Part shown: piece after piece, positions 50,959 through 60,198 of the stretch
Position numbering within the stretch: the first letter of the stretch is position 1
Layout: each line of letters opens with the position of its first letter
Assembly: GCA_036510575.1 (NCBI GenBank)
Contig: DATCDR010000016.1
Span: 1-60,264 of the forward strand
Direction: 5' to 3'
Source: DATCDR01 sp036510575
Lineage (GTDB): Bacteria; Actinomycetota; Acidimicrobiia; Acidimicrobiales; Bog-793
Length of the DNA: 60,264 bases
Program-made: the position numbers and the translations under genes
The notes under the pieces: generated by a model
The model's database searches: none
What the model was told of the DNA's origin: nothing
What the model saw: only the letters and a program-made list of their open reading frames with translations

Positions 50959-51588
50959 TCAGTCTGGCAGCGGTGTGTCCCCGTGCTCTAGTGCCTCGTT
51001 TAGCAGCTCAACTCCTGGATGCCACGTATCGGATGCGTCGTCTGGGCCGCGCTCGATTCTCTCGATCACAGCGACGAGCGCTCTGCCAAGCAGATGCTGC
51101 GGTGGATTCGGGTACGTGCTCGCATGAGCGACTCCGTGTTCGACGTCGTTACGAAGCGGCAGCCGTTCCTCGGCACCGAGCGCGGACAACACAGGGCATA
51201 GCACTTTGTCTTCGTGCTCGACATGGGCGCGGATCAGCGCGACCAGATCATTAAGCATCGTCTCGAACCCCTCGGGATCCTCCGTGTGCACGTTGGACGG
51301 CGTGCGGTGCAGCGTCCGTTTACGAATCGCGGCGAGTGCCTCGCGGACGTCCGTGCGATCCTCACCACCTTGAGCAAGATCCTCGTCGTCTCCAACTAAA
51401 CGCTCAAGCGCCGGATAGACGACCCTGGCCATTACGTCTTCGTATCGCGAGCATGTCCCGACCAGCTCACTTGCGAGGTCAGCCCGCACGACCGGATCGT
51501 CGCTTCGATCTAGCAGGTCGAGGATTGTAAACAGTTGTCGCCGGTCCTCGGCGAGCGGTTCGAGCACGTAGGGAAGCTGTTCCATCAC
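50959..51588 (-). CDS. Hemerythrin-like protein with incomplete iron site
   Basis: The 209 residues follow the hemerythrin HHE four-helix layout. The third helix motif 'HVEHEDKVLCPVLS' is intact, but the first helix has 'AEDRRQLFTIL' where 'DH' is usual, and the second 'YEDVMARVVYPAL' lacks its HxxxE. Two of the four ligand helices therefore lack the normal residues. It may bind one metal or none. A role in redox or NO sensing is only suggested by the family. Confidence 0.7.
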   Translation of the reverse strand: MMEQLPYVLEPLAEDRRQLFTILDLLDRSDDPVVRADLASELVGTCSRYEDVMARVVYPALERLVGDDEDLAQGGEDRTDVREALAAIRKRTLHRTPSNVHTEDPEGFETMLNDLVALIRAHVEHEDKVLCPVLSALGAEERLPLRNDVEHGVAHASTYPNPPQHLLGRALVAVIERIERGPDDASDTWHPGVELLNEALEHGDTPLPD

Positions 51589-52125
51589 AGTAACCTACCC
51601 GGCCACCACGCCCCCGATACGCGATCTAGACAGCCTTCGCCGCTGACGGACCAGACGGCGCCGGGGCGTTCAGATCCCTCGATAGAGGCTTCCCCGTTCG
51701 TTCATCACCAGCCGCGGGTGAGCGCGCCTGAGTAGCGCGACGGCGTCGAAGGACCGAGAAAGAGGGTGAAAACTCTGCTCCTCGGCTCATCCTCGCTTGC
51801 CGGTCGCCTGATATCTGGTAGGTCTGGATCCTCTGGAAGTTGCGGCTCAGGTGGCTCCGGAATTGTCATGGGCTAGACCTACCCAAATGAGCGCGGTCGT
51901 ACCGCAAGATTCGATGACAACATCGACATTTGCGTTAACGAGCTACGAGCTCGACGTAGTCTCCGTCACGCGATCGACGATTCCTCGGTCCGCACACGCG
52001 TCCATCCCGGGGCCGACCGCTGCCTCGCGTCGAGAACCGCCGACCCTACAAAATCACAACAATCCCGCCGTTAGCGCCATGAGCACCAAAACGGTGACGA
52101 TGTCCAACAGCACCAGGAGCACTCC
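51589..52125. other. Intergenic stretch upstream of the GGDEF-EAL gene
   Basis: About 537 bases. A plus frame from 51851 runs into the GGDEF-EAL gene in another frame; its Ser/Thr/Pro-rich translation has no motif and no ribosome binding site. Nothing else is recognised. Confidence 0.45.
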
Positions 52126-54540
52126 TTGCGATTGCGATCCAAGCCCGACCGGTCTGGAGTTGCGCTTGTCGAGTCCACTCCTCTCCGGCGAAGGCGATGG
52201 GCAGCACTTGGCGCGCTCGTAGTAGCGATCGGGAGTATTGGCGCGGTTTTCGGCGCAGCCGCGGCGGCAAACAGCGCCTCATCCGCCTCACGCAGGAACG
52301 TTGCCACCTCCGCTTCGGAGATCGCAACCAATCTCCAGCTCGCTCTCCAGCACGAGCACGACCTCGTTATCAGTGCGGCAGCATTCCTCCTCGGCAGCCA
52401 AGACACGACCGAGGCGACTTTTCTGCAATGGGCCAACAGCGTGCAGGCTCTCGATCGCTATCCCGAGCTGCAAGGTTTCGGCGACACCACAATCGTGTCC
52501 GCCTCCGGGCTCGCACGGTTCGCGGCTCAATCAAACGCCGCTCCCGCGACCGGCTCCGCGCCGAGTCTCCCGTTCACGGTCGTCCCCGCTGGCGCCCGAG
52601 CGTTTTACTGCTTCGCAACGGTCGGCCTGGATCGCAGCGCGAACGCCGGCGTGCCGGCCGGATTCGACCTCTGCTCGGGCACACAGGGCCAGTCGATGCT
52701 CGCAACCCGTGACAGCGGCGCCACCGATCTCGAGCCGCTCACCGTGAACGGCGAGACACTGCTCTCGCTCACGACGCCGATCTACCGAGGTGGGGTGGTG
52801 CCTGCGACCGTCGAACTGCGACGTTCGGAGTTCGTCGCCTGGGTCGGCATGAGCATCTTGCCGAATGTGATCTTGAACCTCGCTCTTGGTGGCCACGCCG
52901 ACACCGCGGTCGCGCTTCGCTTCGGAACAGGAGCGAGCGCGGTCTCCTTCGAGAGCGGTAGGGCGCCGGTGAACGCTCAGCCGATGACGATCAATCTCCA
53001 CGACGGGTGGAGGGTACGGACCTTGGCTCCGAGCATCAGCGGCTCGCTCTTTGGCGACGATGACGCCCTGGCCCTCCTGCTCGTCGGCGCGTTGCTAAGC
53101 GCGCTGCTCGGCGCACTGATCTACGTGCTTGGAACCGGGCGTGGCCGAGCGATAGAAGTCGTGAACGAACGCACCGATCAACTCCAGCATCAGGCTCTTC
53201 ACGACTCACTCACGGGCCTCCCGAACAGAGCGCTTCTTCTCGATCGGATGACCCAGCTACTCGCCCGTGCTCGACGAGGACAGTCAACCTGCGCCGTGAT
53301 GTTCCTCGACCTCGACGACTTCAAGGACATCAACGACACACTTGGGCACGAGGCCGGCGATGAGCTCCTCGTCGCCGTGAGCGCGCGACTCTCGGAAACT
53401 CTTCGCTCCGGTGACACCGTCGGACGCCTTGGTGGCGATGAGTTCATTCTCCTCGTCGAAGGCGCCGAGCTCGACGAGGGGCTGGAGGCCGCCGCAAACC
53501 GGATGCTCGGTGCGCTCGACGAGCCCTTCGATCTCGAGTGCAGCGACACACCGCTCTCGGTCTCGGCAAGCATCGGTGCCACGACGGGATCACGCCTAAC
53601 GCCGAGCGAGATGTTGCGCGATGCCGATATCGCGCTTTACCGAGCCAAAGCCGCTGGAAAGGGACGAGTCGTCGTATTCACGTCATCGATGCAGGCATCT
53701 GTCGAAGACCGACGCCACCTAAACGTCGACCTCCACGGGGCACTCGCTGCTCACGAGTTCTTCCTCCTCTATCAACCGGCGATCGACCTCAAGACCGGCC
53801 AGATCAACGGCGCGGAAGCGCTGCTTCGCTGGCAGCATCCAGAACGCGGGGTAGTTCAGCCGATCGAGTTCATTCCCGCACTTGAGGCAAGCGGTCTCAT
53901 TGTCCCGGTCGGCGCATGGGTACTCATGGAGGCTTGCGAGCAAGCAGCTCTCTGGCAGGCCCAGGGCCATCGGATGCACGTCTCCGTGAACGTCTCGGGT
54001 AAGCAGCTAACGAGCGATCGGATCGTCGATGACGTCTCGCGTGCGCTGACCAGGAGCGGACTGGATCCGACCCGGCTGACCCTTGAGATGACCGAAACCT
54101 CACTGATGTTCGAGGTCGAGGAGGTCATCCCTCGGCTGGCGATGCTAAAGGCACTCGGCGTGAAGATCGCAATCGACGACTTCGGCACGGGCTATTCGTC
54201 TCTTGCGTATCTACGACAGTTCCCGATCGACATATTGAAGATCGGTCGCTCCTTTGTGGCAGACATGACCGACTCCGAGGAGGCCGCGGCGCTCGTCCAC
54301 ACGCTCGTCCAGCTCGGGAAGGTTCTCGACCTAGCGACAGTGGCGGAGGGCATCGAAACCGATGCACAGCTCAGGCAACTACGAGCAGAGCAGATCGACA
54401 CGGGTCAGGGCTTTTTGATCTCACGACCAATCGATGCGGCCACAGTCACTCAGCTCGTATCCGCCGCGCCTGTCACAGAACCTGCGTTGAACTCCTCACC
54501 TACGTCGATCGCACACGAGTCGTCGGCTCGCGCCAGCTAG
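52126..54540 (+). CDS. CHASE-like/GGDEF/EAL cyclic-di-GMP enzyme
   Basis: The 804 residues have a first helix (about 26-48), an extracytoplasmic CHASE-like domain, a second helix ('LALLLVGALLSALLGALIYVL'), a GGDEF domain and an EAL domain. The diguanylate cyclase motif 'RLGGDEFILL' is intact, as are 'HDSLTGLPNRALLLDR' and 'DDFKDINDTLGHEAGD'. The phosphodiesterase motif 'AEALLRWQHPERG' and 'DDFGTGYSSLAYL' are also intact, so both activities are possible. The TTG at 52126 follows AGGAG. Confidence 0.94.
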   Translation: MRLRSKPDRSGVALVESTPLRRRRWAALGALVVAIGSIGAVFGAAAAANSASSASRRNVATSASEIATNLQLALQHEHDLVISAAAFLLGSQDTTEATFLQWANSVQALDRYPELQGFGDTTIVSASGLARFAAQSNAAPATGSAPSLPFTVVPAGARAFYCFATVGLDRSANAGVPAGFDLCSGTQGQSMLATRDSGATDLEPLTVNGETLLSLTTPIYRGGVVPATVELRRSEFVAWVGMSILPNVILNLALGGHADTAVALRFGTGASAVSFESGRAPVNAQPMTINLHDGWRVRTLAPSISGSLFGDDDALALLLVGALLSALLGALIYVLGTGRGRAIEVVNERTDQLQHQALHDSLTGLPNRALLLDRMTQLLARARRGQSTCAVMFLDLDDFKDINDTLGHEAGDELLVAVSARLSETLRSGDTVGRLGGDEFILLVEGAELDEGLEAAANRMLGALDEPFDLECSDTPLSVSASIGATTGSRLTPSEMLRDADIALYRAKAAGKGRVVVFTSSMQASVEDRRHLNVDLHGALAAHEFFLLYQPAIDLKTGQINGAEALLRWQHPERGVVQPIEFIPALEASGLIVPVGAWVLMEACEQAALWQAQGHRMHVSVNVSGKQLTSDRIVDDVSRALTRSGLDPTRLTLEMTETSLMFEVEEVIPRLAMLKALGVKIAIDDFGTGYSSLAYLRQFPIDILKIGRSFVADMTDSEEAAALVHTLVQLGKVLDLATVAEGIETDAQLRQLRAEQIDTGQGFLISRPIDAATVTQLVSAAPVTEPALNSSPTSIAHESSARAS

Positions 54541-54623
54541 CGGCGCCCGCGCGAGTTCATGCCGTCATTCGAACTCCCTCCTTCCGGGAGCGGCTCGGCG
54601 CTCAAGCGGTTGGTCTACGAAGC

Positions 54624-54644
54624 ACTCTATTTAGAGTATTCTAA
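54624..54644. promoter_or_regulatory. Overlapping palindromes before the PadR gene
   Basis: ACTCTA-TT-TAGAGT overlaps TTAGA-GTAT-TCTAA. These AT-rich perfect repeats lie directly before the start codon of the PadR gene in otherwise GC-rich DNA, as expected for a PadR operator. Confidence 0.6.
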
Positions 54645-54648
54645 GTCA

Positions 54649-55377
54649 ATGCCACGAATGCCTCGCTCGAATCCGCTCGCGCTAGCGGTGTTGGTATCGC
54701 TTTACGAGCGACCGATGCATCCCTACGAAATAGCCCACACCCTGCGATCTCGTGCAAAACATGAGAGCGTTCGGCTCAACTACGGCTCGCTGTATGGCGT
54801 CGTTGAGTCCCTCGAACGGCGGGGGCTGATCAAAGCCCAGGCAACGACGAGGACAGGTCGCCACCCGGAACGGACGACGTATGCGATCACCGACGCCGGC
54901 GCGGCCGAGGCGATGCAGTGGCTCGCCGAGCTCATCGCGATTCCTCAAAAGGAGTACCCGCAGTTCATGGCGGGGCTGTCGTTCTTGCCGGCGCTTCCCC
55001 CCGAGGACGTGGCGACGCTGCTTCGCGACCGGATACAAGCGGTCGAGATGCGCCTCGCTCTCCAACGCGGGACCATATCCGCCGCCTGCGAGCTCGGGCT
55101 GCCGCGCCTATTCGGTCTCGAAGCCGAGTACGAGATCACGATGGCCGAGGCCGAGCTCAGATTCGTCCGCTCGCTGCTCGACGAACTCGAAGCTGGCGCC
55201 CTCGACGGACTCGATCTGTGGAGGTCCTTCCACGCAGATCTGGGCTCGAACGCGTTCGCCTTCGAGCTCGGAAGCTGGCCGACACCCGACGCCAACGGCC
55301 CGCACGTTCGCGACGTCACATCACAACTCGACGCGGCGGCCTCCGTGCTCGACAACCGTGCCAACCAAGGAGACTGA
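54649..55377 (+). CDS. PadR-family transcriptional regulator
   Basis: The 242 residues have the PadR winged helix at the N-terminus ('LAVLVSLYERPMHPYEIAHTLR', 'NYGSLYGVVESLERRGLI', 'RTTYAITDAGAAEAMQWLAEL') and an extended C-terminal helical domain for dimerisation. I chose the ATG at 54649, after the operator-like repeat; the frame is open from 54559. It overlaps the ABC gene by one base, which fits a regulator of its own exporter operon. Confidence 0.9.
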   Translation: MPRMPRSNPLALAVLVSLYERPMHPYEIAHTLRSRAKHESVRLNYGSLYGVVESLERRGLIKAQATTRTGRHPERTTYAITDAGAAEAMQWLAELIAIPQKEYPQFMAGLSFLPALPPEDVATLLRDRIQAVEMRLALQRGTISAACELGLPRLFGLEAEYEITMAEAELRFVRSLLDELEAGALDGLDLWRSFHADLGSNAFAFELGSWPTPDANGPHVRDVTSQLDAAASVLDNRANQGD

Positions 55378-56366
55378 TGCCTGCTCTCATCGAGGCCTTA
55401 GGGCTGCAAAAGCACTTCGGCAAGACGACCGCGCTGGCAGGAATAGACCTGGCACTACCCGAGGGGAAGATCACCGCGATCCTCGGTCCAAACGGCGCAG
55501 GCAAGACCACACTCGTTCGCGCGGTCGCGACGTTGATCCGACCCGACGCGGGACGCCTCCTGGTCCTTGGTCACGACAGTGTCCGAGAGTCAATGGCAGT
55601 GCGCCGGTTGATCGGCCTTGCCGGCCAGTCCGCGGCGGTCGAGCCCGCGATGACCGGCAGGGAGAACCTGGCGATGGTGGCGCGACTTTACGGCGCCCGC
55701 CGGATCGCAGCCAGAGCGGCCGCCGACCAAGTGTTGTCCCAACTCGGTTTGGACGACGCGGCCGACCGGCTCGTTCGCACCTACTCCGGTGGCATGCGCC
55801 GCCGGCTCGACCTTGGCGCAAGCCTGGTCGGCTCACCACGGCTCCTCCTTCTCGACGAGCCGACGTCGGGGCTCGACCCGCGAAGCAGGATCGAGCTCTG
55901 GGATGCGATCCGAGTGCTCGGGGCAGCAGGTACCGACGTTGTGCTCACCACCCAGTACCTCGATGAGGCCGACCAACTCGCGGCACGCATCGTGATCATC
56001 GACCAGGGCAGAGTGATCGCCGAAGGCACGCCCGGCGAGCTGAAGAGCGAGGCAGGCACCGATCGCGTCGAGCTTCGGACCCGCGACGGGGAGGGACTCG
56101 CACTCGCGGCGGCGACACTCGCCGGGTTCGGGGACGCCGCGCCCGAGATCGACGTCGCGACACATCGCTTCTCGGTCGCGACCTCAGATGGTCCACGCTC
56201 GCTCGCCATTGCCGCGACCCGCCTGAATGACGCAGGAGTCGAAATTGAAGACCTGACACTTCGACGGCCCACCCTCGATGAGGTCTTCCTCTCGCTCACC
56301 GGCCACGCCGCAACCGCCGAACCTGCCGAGAAACCAACCAAGCGCCGCAAAGGGGAGAGCAAATGA
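55377..56366 (+). CDS. ABC transporter ATP-binding protein (DrrA-like)
   Basis: The 329 residues contain Walker A 'GPNGAGKTT', the signature 'YSGGMRRRLDLG', Walker B 'RLLLLDEPTSGLD' and the C-terminal DrrA-type region 'LTLRRPTLDEVFLSLTG'. It should drive a drug or lipid exporter with the permease encoded next. AAGGAG precedes the ATG, which overlaps the PadR stop (TGATG). Confidence 0.94.
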   Translation: MPALIEALGLQKHFGKTTALAGIDLALPEGKITAILGPNGAGKTTLVRAVATLIRPDAGRLLVLGHDSVRESMAVRRLIGLAGQSAAVEPAMTGRENLAMVARLYGARRIAARAAADQVLSQLGLDDAADRLVRTYSGGMRRRLDLGASLVGSPRLLLLDEPTSGLDPRSRIELWDAIRVLGAAGTDVVLTTQYLDEADQLAARIVIIDQGRVIAEGTPGELKSEAGTDRVELRTRDGEGLALAAATLAGFGDAAPEIDVATHRFSVATSDGPRSLAIAATRLNDAGVEIEDLTLRRPTLDEVFLSLTGHAATAEPAEKPTKRRKGESK

Positions 56367-57199
56367 CCGCGACCACACTCGCTTCACCGACACTTGCTGC
56401 ACCGACGCTCGGCCACAAGGGCGCAGGACTGTTCGCGGCGACGCTGACCATCGCAGGTCGGGCAGTGAAAAAGGCGCTCCGGACACCGCAGCTGATCGTC
56501 GCCGGGACGCTGCAGGGCCTGATGTTCCTGATCATCTTCCGGTACGTCTTTGGCGGCGCGATCTCGCAGACGGGAACCATGTCGTACGTCGACTTCGTGG
56601 TGCCCGGATTCGTTGCGACCACGGTGCTTTTCAGCGGCATGGGATCGGCGATCGCGATCGCGGAAGATCTGCACGAGGGAATCATCGACCGATTGCGGAG
56701 CCTGCCAGCACCCTCGCTTGCGATTATCTGCGGCCGAGTTCTCGGCGACATGGCGCTCACCACCTGGAGTTTGACGGTGACGACTGCTATCGGGTTCGCG
56801 GTTGGATTCCGGGTGCACAGCGGGGTCGCCCAGGCGTTGCTCGCGTTCGTACTCTGCGTCGTGTTCGGCTTCGCGCTGAGTTGGCTGTTCGTCGCCCTCG
56901 GCTTCGTAGCGGGTAGTCCGCAAGCCGCCCAGAGCACCGCGTTCTTGGTCTTCCCCTTCACGTTCGTCTCGAGTGCGTTCGTGCCGGTGTCGACGATGCC
57001 TTCTTGGATGCAAGGGTTCGCCGCGCATCAGCCGGTTACCGAGATGGTGAACTCAGTCCGGATCCTGACGGAAGGACCTGCGGCCCAAGCCGTCCTTGGC
57101 CACTCGGTCGGCGCGTACCTCCCTTGGGCGACGGTCTGGGCGCTATTGATCGTGCTCATCTGCGCGCCGTTCTCGATCGCCCGACTTCGACGGGGCTAG
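56363..57199 (+). CDS. ABC-2 type permease (DrrB-like)
   Basis: The 278 residues have six predicted helices and the ABC-2 family ending 'FPFTFVSSAFVPVSTMPSWMQGFAAHQPVTEMVNSVR'. It pairs with the ATPase encoded upstream, whose stop it overlaps by four bases. The substrate is not predictable; the PadR control suggests a response to small toxic compounds. Confidence 0.93.
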   Translation: MTATTLASPTLAAPTLGHKGAGLFAATLTIAGRAVKKALRTPQLIVAGTLQGLMFLIIFRYVFGGAISQTGTMSYVDFVVPGFVATTVLFSGMGSAIAIAEDLHEGIIDRLRSLPAPSLAIICGRVLGDMALTTWSLTVTTAIGFAVGFRVHSGVAQALLAFVLCVVFGFALSWLFVALGFVAGSPQAAQSTAFLVFPFTFVSSAFVPVSTMPSWMQGFAAHQPVTEMVNSVRILTEGPAAQAVLGHSVGAYLPWATVWALLIVLICAPFSIARLRRG

Positions 57200-57382
57200 C
57201 AGAAGCGGTCGAGGGCGAAGGCCGAACCTGCGTGGCGGCCGACAGCGAACTCGCAGGACCCCGACACCGCGTCGCGCGAGCCTGCGCGATGGCGCAGCGC
57301 AGTAGGGTCGGTCGCGAGCACGCGCGCGCAGCGGACTCGTCGCTTCGAAGCACCCGAGCAGTAGGCGGCGTGGAGGGGATCG

Positions 57383-57706
57383 ATGGACGATGGCAAGAAG
57401 GATGCAGGTGTCATTGGATCGAGACTGCGGCTGGGCCCTGGTCTCGCGGAAAAGGACCGGGAAGAGGTCGTGGTAGCGCTTTCGGCGCTCGGCCGGCACC
57501 TCGAGCATTGGAAACCCGATCAGGTCGATCTCCGCGTGTCGGTTCGCGACCGCGGCTTCGGAGATCAGCGAGTCTCCCTTGAGGTATGGCTTCCTGGCAG
57601 GCACTCGCTCCTCGCGCATGCCGCTGACGCCGATTTGAACCGGGCACTCGTCGAGGTCCGCAAGGTGGCCATCCGAGAGCTCGAGGACTTCAACGACCGT
57701 CGCTGA
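57383..57706 (+). CDS. HPF/RaiA-like small protein
   Basis: The 107 residues contain 'LEHWKPDQVDLRVSVRDRGFGDQRVSLEVWLPGRHSLLAHAADADLNRALVEVRKVAIRELEDF', a pattern of the ribosome-hibernation factor fold also found in short actinobacterial relatives. If so it binds ribosomes in stationary phase. GGAGGGG precedes the ATG. Confidence 0.6.
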   Translation: MDDGKKDAGVIGSRLRLGPGLAEKDREEVVVALSALGRHLEHWKPDQVDLRVSVRDRGFGDQRVSLEVWLPGRHSLLAHAADADLNRALVEVRKVAIRELEDFNDRR

Positions 57707-57724
57707 GCGCGAGTCGCCCGCTCA

Positions 57725-58221
57725 CTAGTGTTCCGCGTAGACCAGAATCTCACCTTGGTAGACAGCGAACCACACGTCGCCAGTAGTCGGGTCGAAGGTC
57801 ACGCCGACAGGATTGACTCCAGTGGCCACGCTCTGGAGAACCGCGAGGTCTGAGGCGAGCGGAGCATCGTGGCGACGTACTTCGGAACGAGCCTTACCTG
57901 GATCACCTGATCGATTGCCAGCGTTTTTGTGTCGATGCGATAGACGTAGCTGTCGGTGTCGCCTGCGGCGAGTGCGGAAGAGGGAGTGCAGGTGTCGAAT
58001 CCCTCAGGACCGAACCGACTGCCGTTCATCGAGTAATTCGAGACGTAGGCGTATTTGCCATCCGAGGCGAACGCGGTCTCGACCGGGGCACTTCGTGTGA
58101 TGCCCGGGTGTCCGGGAAAGCCGAACTGGGACAGTTTGACCCCATCCGGGATCGTACGAACGAGCCGGCCGGCGCTGTTGTATACGGTCACTGTCGCGAG
58201 GAGGCGACTCCACGAGGCCAT
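57725..58221 (-). pseudogene. Broken YVTN/YncE-like beta-propeller gene
   Basis: The upstream part (from about 58221) reads 'VYNSAGRLVRTIPDG', 'VETAFASDGKYAYVSNYS' and 'YVYRIDTKTLAIDQVIQV'. It breaks near 57870, where the frame must shift to reach 'SDLAVLQSVATGVNPVGV', 'TTGDVWFAVYQGEILVYAEH' and a stop at 57725. Several blades of a normal propeller are missing and no signal peptide is left, so deletion plus frameshift have inactivated it. Confidence 0.75.
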
Positions 58222-58310
58222 GCAGCAAACAGCTCGACAACACTCGCTGCAGAGATGGTGACCATGTCGCTGCCTGGCGAAAAGCCAGGTGAAACAGGAC
58301 TACGCGAGTC

Positions 58311-58523
58311 TCAGACTCGCTTTTTCCGACCCGAGCCAACGCGACGTCCACCACGTCGATCCGGCGCGATTCGATGTTCGAGGGCTCGTGCGGCGGCACC
58401 GCCGTCCACGATCACCGCGGCTGCGGCTTCGACCACGCAAGAGACGTTCGTAGAATGTTGACGAGCCAACCGCTCAAGAGCTTCCGCTGCCTCGTCGGAG
58501 AGGGAGACTGTTCGCCGGCGCAT
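58311..58523 (-). CDS. Ribbon-helix-helix protein (orphan antitoxin-like)
   Basis: The 70 residues begin 'RRRTVSLSDEAAEALERLARQHSTNVSCVV', a ribbon-helix-helix pattern, and end in a basic tail. No toxin gene is adjacent; the broken YncE gene lies downstream. It could be a small repressor or the remains of a toxin-antitoxin pair. Confidence 0.6.
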   Translation of the reverse strand: MRRRTVSLSDEAAEALERLARQHSTNVSCVVEAAAAVIVDGGAAARALEHRIAPDRRGGRRVGSGRKKRV

Positions 58524-58722
58524 GACGCGAGTGTAGCTAGATCACACGTTGATTCGGCGGATTCCGTCGCCACACTTCGCGGCGCACCAGCGACGCTCAG
58601 CGATCGACGAGGTTATGGTGGCCGGGCGGCGCGGCCCGGCGATTCGGAACGCAACGAACGCGCCATTATCGCTGCCTCGCTGGTGACGGCGACACGGCAC
58701 GATCACCAAGTGGGGAGGGACT

Positions 58723-59523
58723 ATGTCCGCAGCTAACGGCCGATATCTCCGAGCAGCGCAGTACGGCGAGGAGGGCGGTGAAATCGTCTGGGCCGAAGAG
58801 ACCGCTCGTCGGGTACGGGTCTTTTTCGGAGGCACAGCCGTCGCCGATAGCAACAACGTGATGATCCTCTTCAACGGGCGGCGGGTACCTATCTACTTCT
58901 TCCCCCGATCAGACGTTCGAACCGATCTCTTCGAGGCAAGTCCCTACGTCGAGTCAGACCCTCGGCTCGGCTCTCGCTGCTATGAGTCGCTCATCGTTGG
59001 AGAGCATCGTGGCGAGAACGCGGTCTTCGGCTACCGCGAAGCGATCCCCGAGGGCCCTGACCTCTCCGACTTCGTCACGTTCGTCTGGGACGCGATGGAC
59101 TCGTGGTTCGAAGAGGATGAGCAGATTCTTCGCCACGCGCGCGATCCCTACAAGCGCGTCGACGTCTTGCAGTCGTCTCGTCACGTCGTCGTGCGCGTCG
59201 CCGACACGGTCGTTGCCGATACCCACCGACCGATGCTGCTGTTCGAGACCGGACTTCCTGTCCGCTACTACGTCCCCAAGCTCGACGTGCGCCTCGACCT
59301 CTTGACGCCTACTGCGACGCGCTCGCGCTGCCCCTATAAGGGAGAGGCCAGCTACTGGAGTCTCGATGCCAACGGCCAGCATCTCGACGACGTCGTGTGG
59401 AGCTACCCCGCACCGATCCCTGAGATCCCAAAGATCGAAAACCTGCTCGCCTTTTACAACGAGAAGGTCGACATCGAGATCGACGGCGTCGCGATCGACC
59501 GCCCGAAGACGCCCTGGTCGTAG
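58723..59523 (+). CDS. Tandem DUF427 protein
   Basis: The 266 residues contain two DUF427 domains. The first has 'RVRVFFGGTAVADSNNVMILFNGRRVPIYFFPRSDV' (residues 30-65), the second 'HVVVRVADTVVADTHRPMLLFETGLPVRYYVPKLDV' (near 160-195) and 'CPYKGEASYWSL'. The function of this beta-rich fold is unknown. GGGGAGGGA precedes the ATG. Confidence 0.88.
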   Translation: MSAANGRYLRAAQYGEEGGEIVWAEETARRVRVFFGGTAVADSNNVMILFNGRRVPIYFFPRSDVRTDLFEASPYVESDPRLGSRCYESLIVGEHRGENAVFGYREAIPEGPDLSDFVTFVWDAMDSWFEEDEQILRHARDPYKRVDVLQSSRHVVVRVADTVVADTHRPMLLFETGLPVRYYVPKLDVRLDLLTPTATRSRCPYKGEASYWSLDANGQHLDDVVWSYPAPIPEIPKIENLLAFYNEKVDIEIDGVAIDRPKTPWS

Positions 59524-59584
59524 AGGTTCGGACTGTCCCACTTCCGACAATTGCAGGTTCCGCCTTCACCGATAGGCTGCGCTC

Positions 59585-60004
59585 ATGTCAGATCAAGTCG
59601 ACTTCAATACCAAGATCGTTCAGGAATTTCGCGCGAACGGTGGTCGCGTCGGGGCGCCGTTCGCGGGAATGGCTGTCGTCCTTGTTCATCACAAAGGGCG
59701 GCGGAGCGGCGTCGAGCGCGTCAATCCGCTGGTGTACCAAAAGGTGGACAGCGGTTGGGCCGTGTTCGCATCGTTCGCCGGATCCGCGAAACATCCTGAC
59801 TGGTACCTGAACCTGATCGCCGAGCCACGAACAAGGATCGAGGTTGGGGCAGAGACACTCGAGGTGATCGCGCGCGACACCACCGGAGCCGAGCGAGACC
59901 AGATCTTCGAACAACAGACGATAGCGGCGCCGATCTTCGCGGAATACCAGGTCAAGGCTGGTCCGCGCGTCATCCCCGTCGTCGTTTTCGAACCCGCGAC
60001 CTAG
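59585..60004 (+). CDS. Ddn-like deazaflavin (F420)-dependent nitroreductase family protein
   Basis: The 139 residues have the typical small DUF385 layout: 'FNTKIVQEFRANGGRVGAPFAGMAVVLVHHKGRRSGVERVNPLVY', 'KHPDWYLNLIAEPRTRIEVG' and a final 'PRVIPVVVFEPAT'. Relatives bind reduced F420 and reduce nitro compounds or quinones. It is a separate gene from the longer member at 6.7 kb. Confidence 0.9.
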   Translation: MSDQVDFNTKIVQEFRANGGRVGAPFAGMAVVLVHHKGRRSGVERVNPLVYQKVDSGWAVFASFAGSAKHPDWYLNLIAEPRTRIEVGAETLEVIARDTTGAERDQIFEQQTIAAPIFAEYQVKAGPRVIPVVVFEPAT

Positions 60005-60029
60005 TCGGGCAGAGTCGAAACCCCGCGAC

Positions 60030-60185
60030 CTAGGTGAGTGAGCAGCAAGTGGGCACTTGGCCCACCCGTGCTCGCATCGGCGCCGCCTTGTCTTGCCACG
60101 ACTTTGTGGGCGAACACAAAGCGCGAAAGGCGTTCGAGCGGGCGCGATGTGGTCGTCCGGTCGTTCTGGACCTTCTTTTGATCAT
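60030..60185 (-). CDS. Short reading frame at the right edge, not recognised
   Basis: A minus-strand ATG at 60185 follows GAGGAGGGAG closely and opens 51 codons of Arg-rich sequence. Two hairpin-forming stretches lie inside it, which speaks against coding. It may be part of a mobile element end or non-coding RNA. Confidence 0.25.
   Translation of the reverse strand: MIKRRSRTTGRPHRARSNAFRALCSPTKSWQDKAAPMRARVGQVPTCCSLT
60046..60065. repeat. Interleaved inverted repeats
   Basis: CAAGTG-GG-CACTTG and GTGGGC-ACTTG-GCCCAC overlap within 20 bases, giving two alternative perfect hairpins. Confidence 0.4.
60102..60121. terminator. Hairpin at the right edge
   Basis: CTTTGTG, six bases, CACAAAG forms a perfect 7-bp stem about 100 bases after the Ddn-like gene. 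It may stop transcription from either side. Confidence 0.4.
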
Positions 60186-60198
60186 GAGATCTCCCTCC

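Noticed and set aside
51851..52222. 123-codon plus frame before the GGDEF-EAL gene
   Set aside because: Low-complexity Ser/Thr/Pro translation, no ribosome binding site and overlap in another frame with the clearly coding GGDEF-EAL gene.
59993..60033. 12-bp direct repeat CCCGCGACCTAG with 28-base period
   Set aside because: Only two copies, one inside the end of the Ddn-like gene; chance or local duplication is a sufficient explanation.
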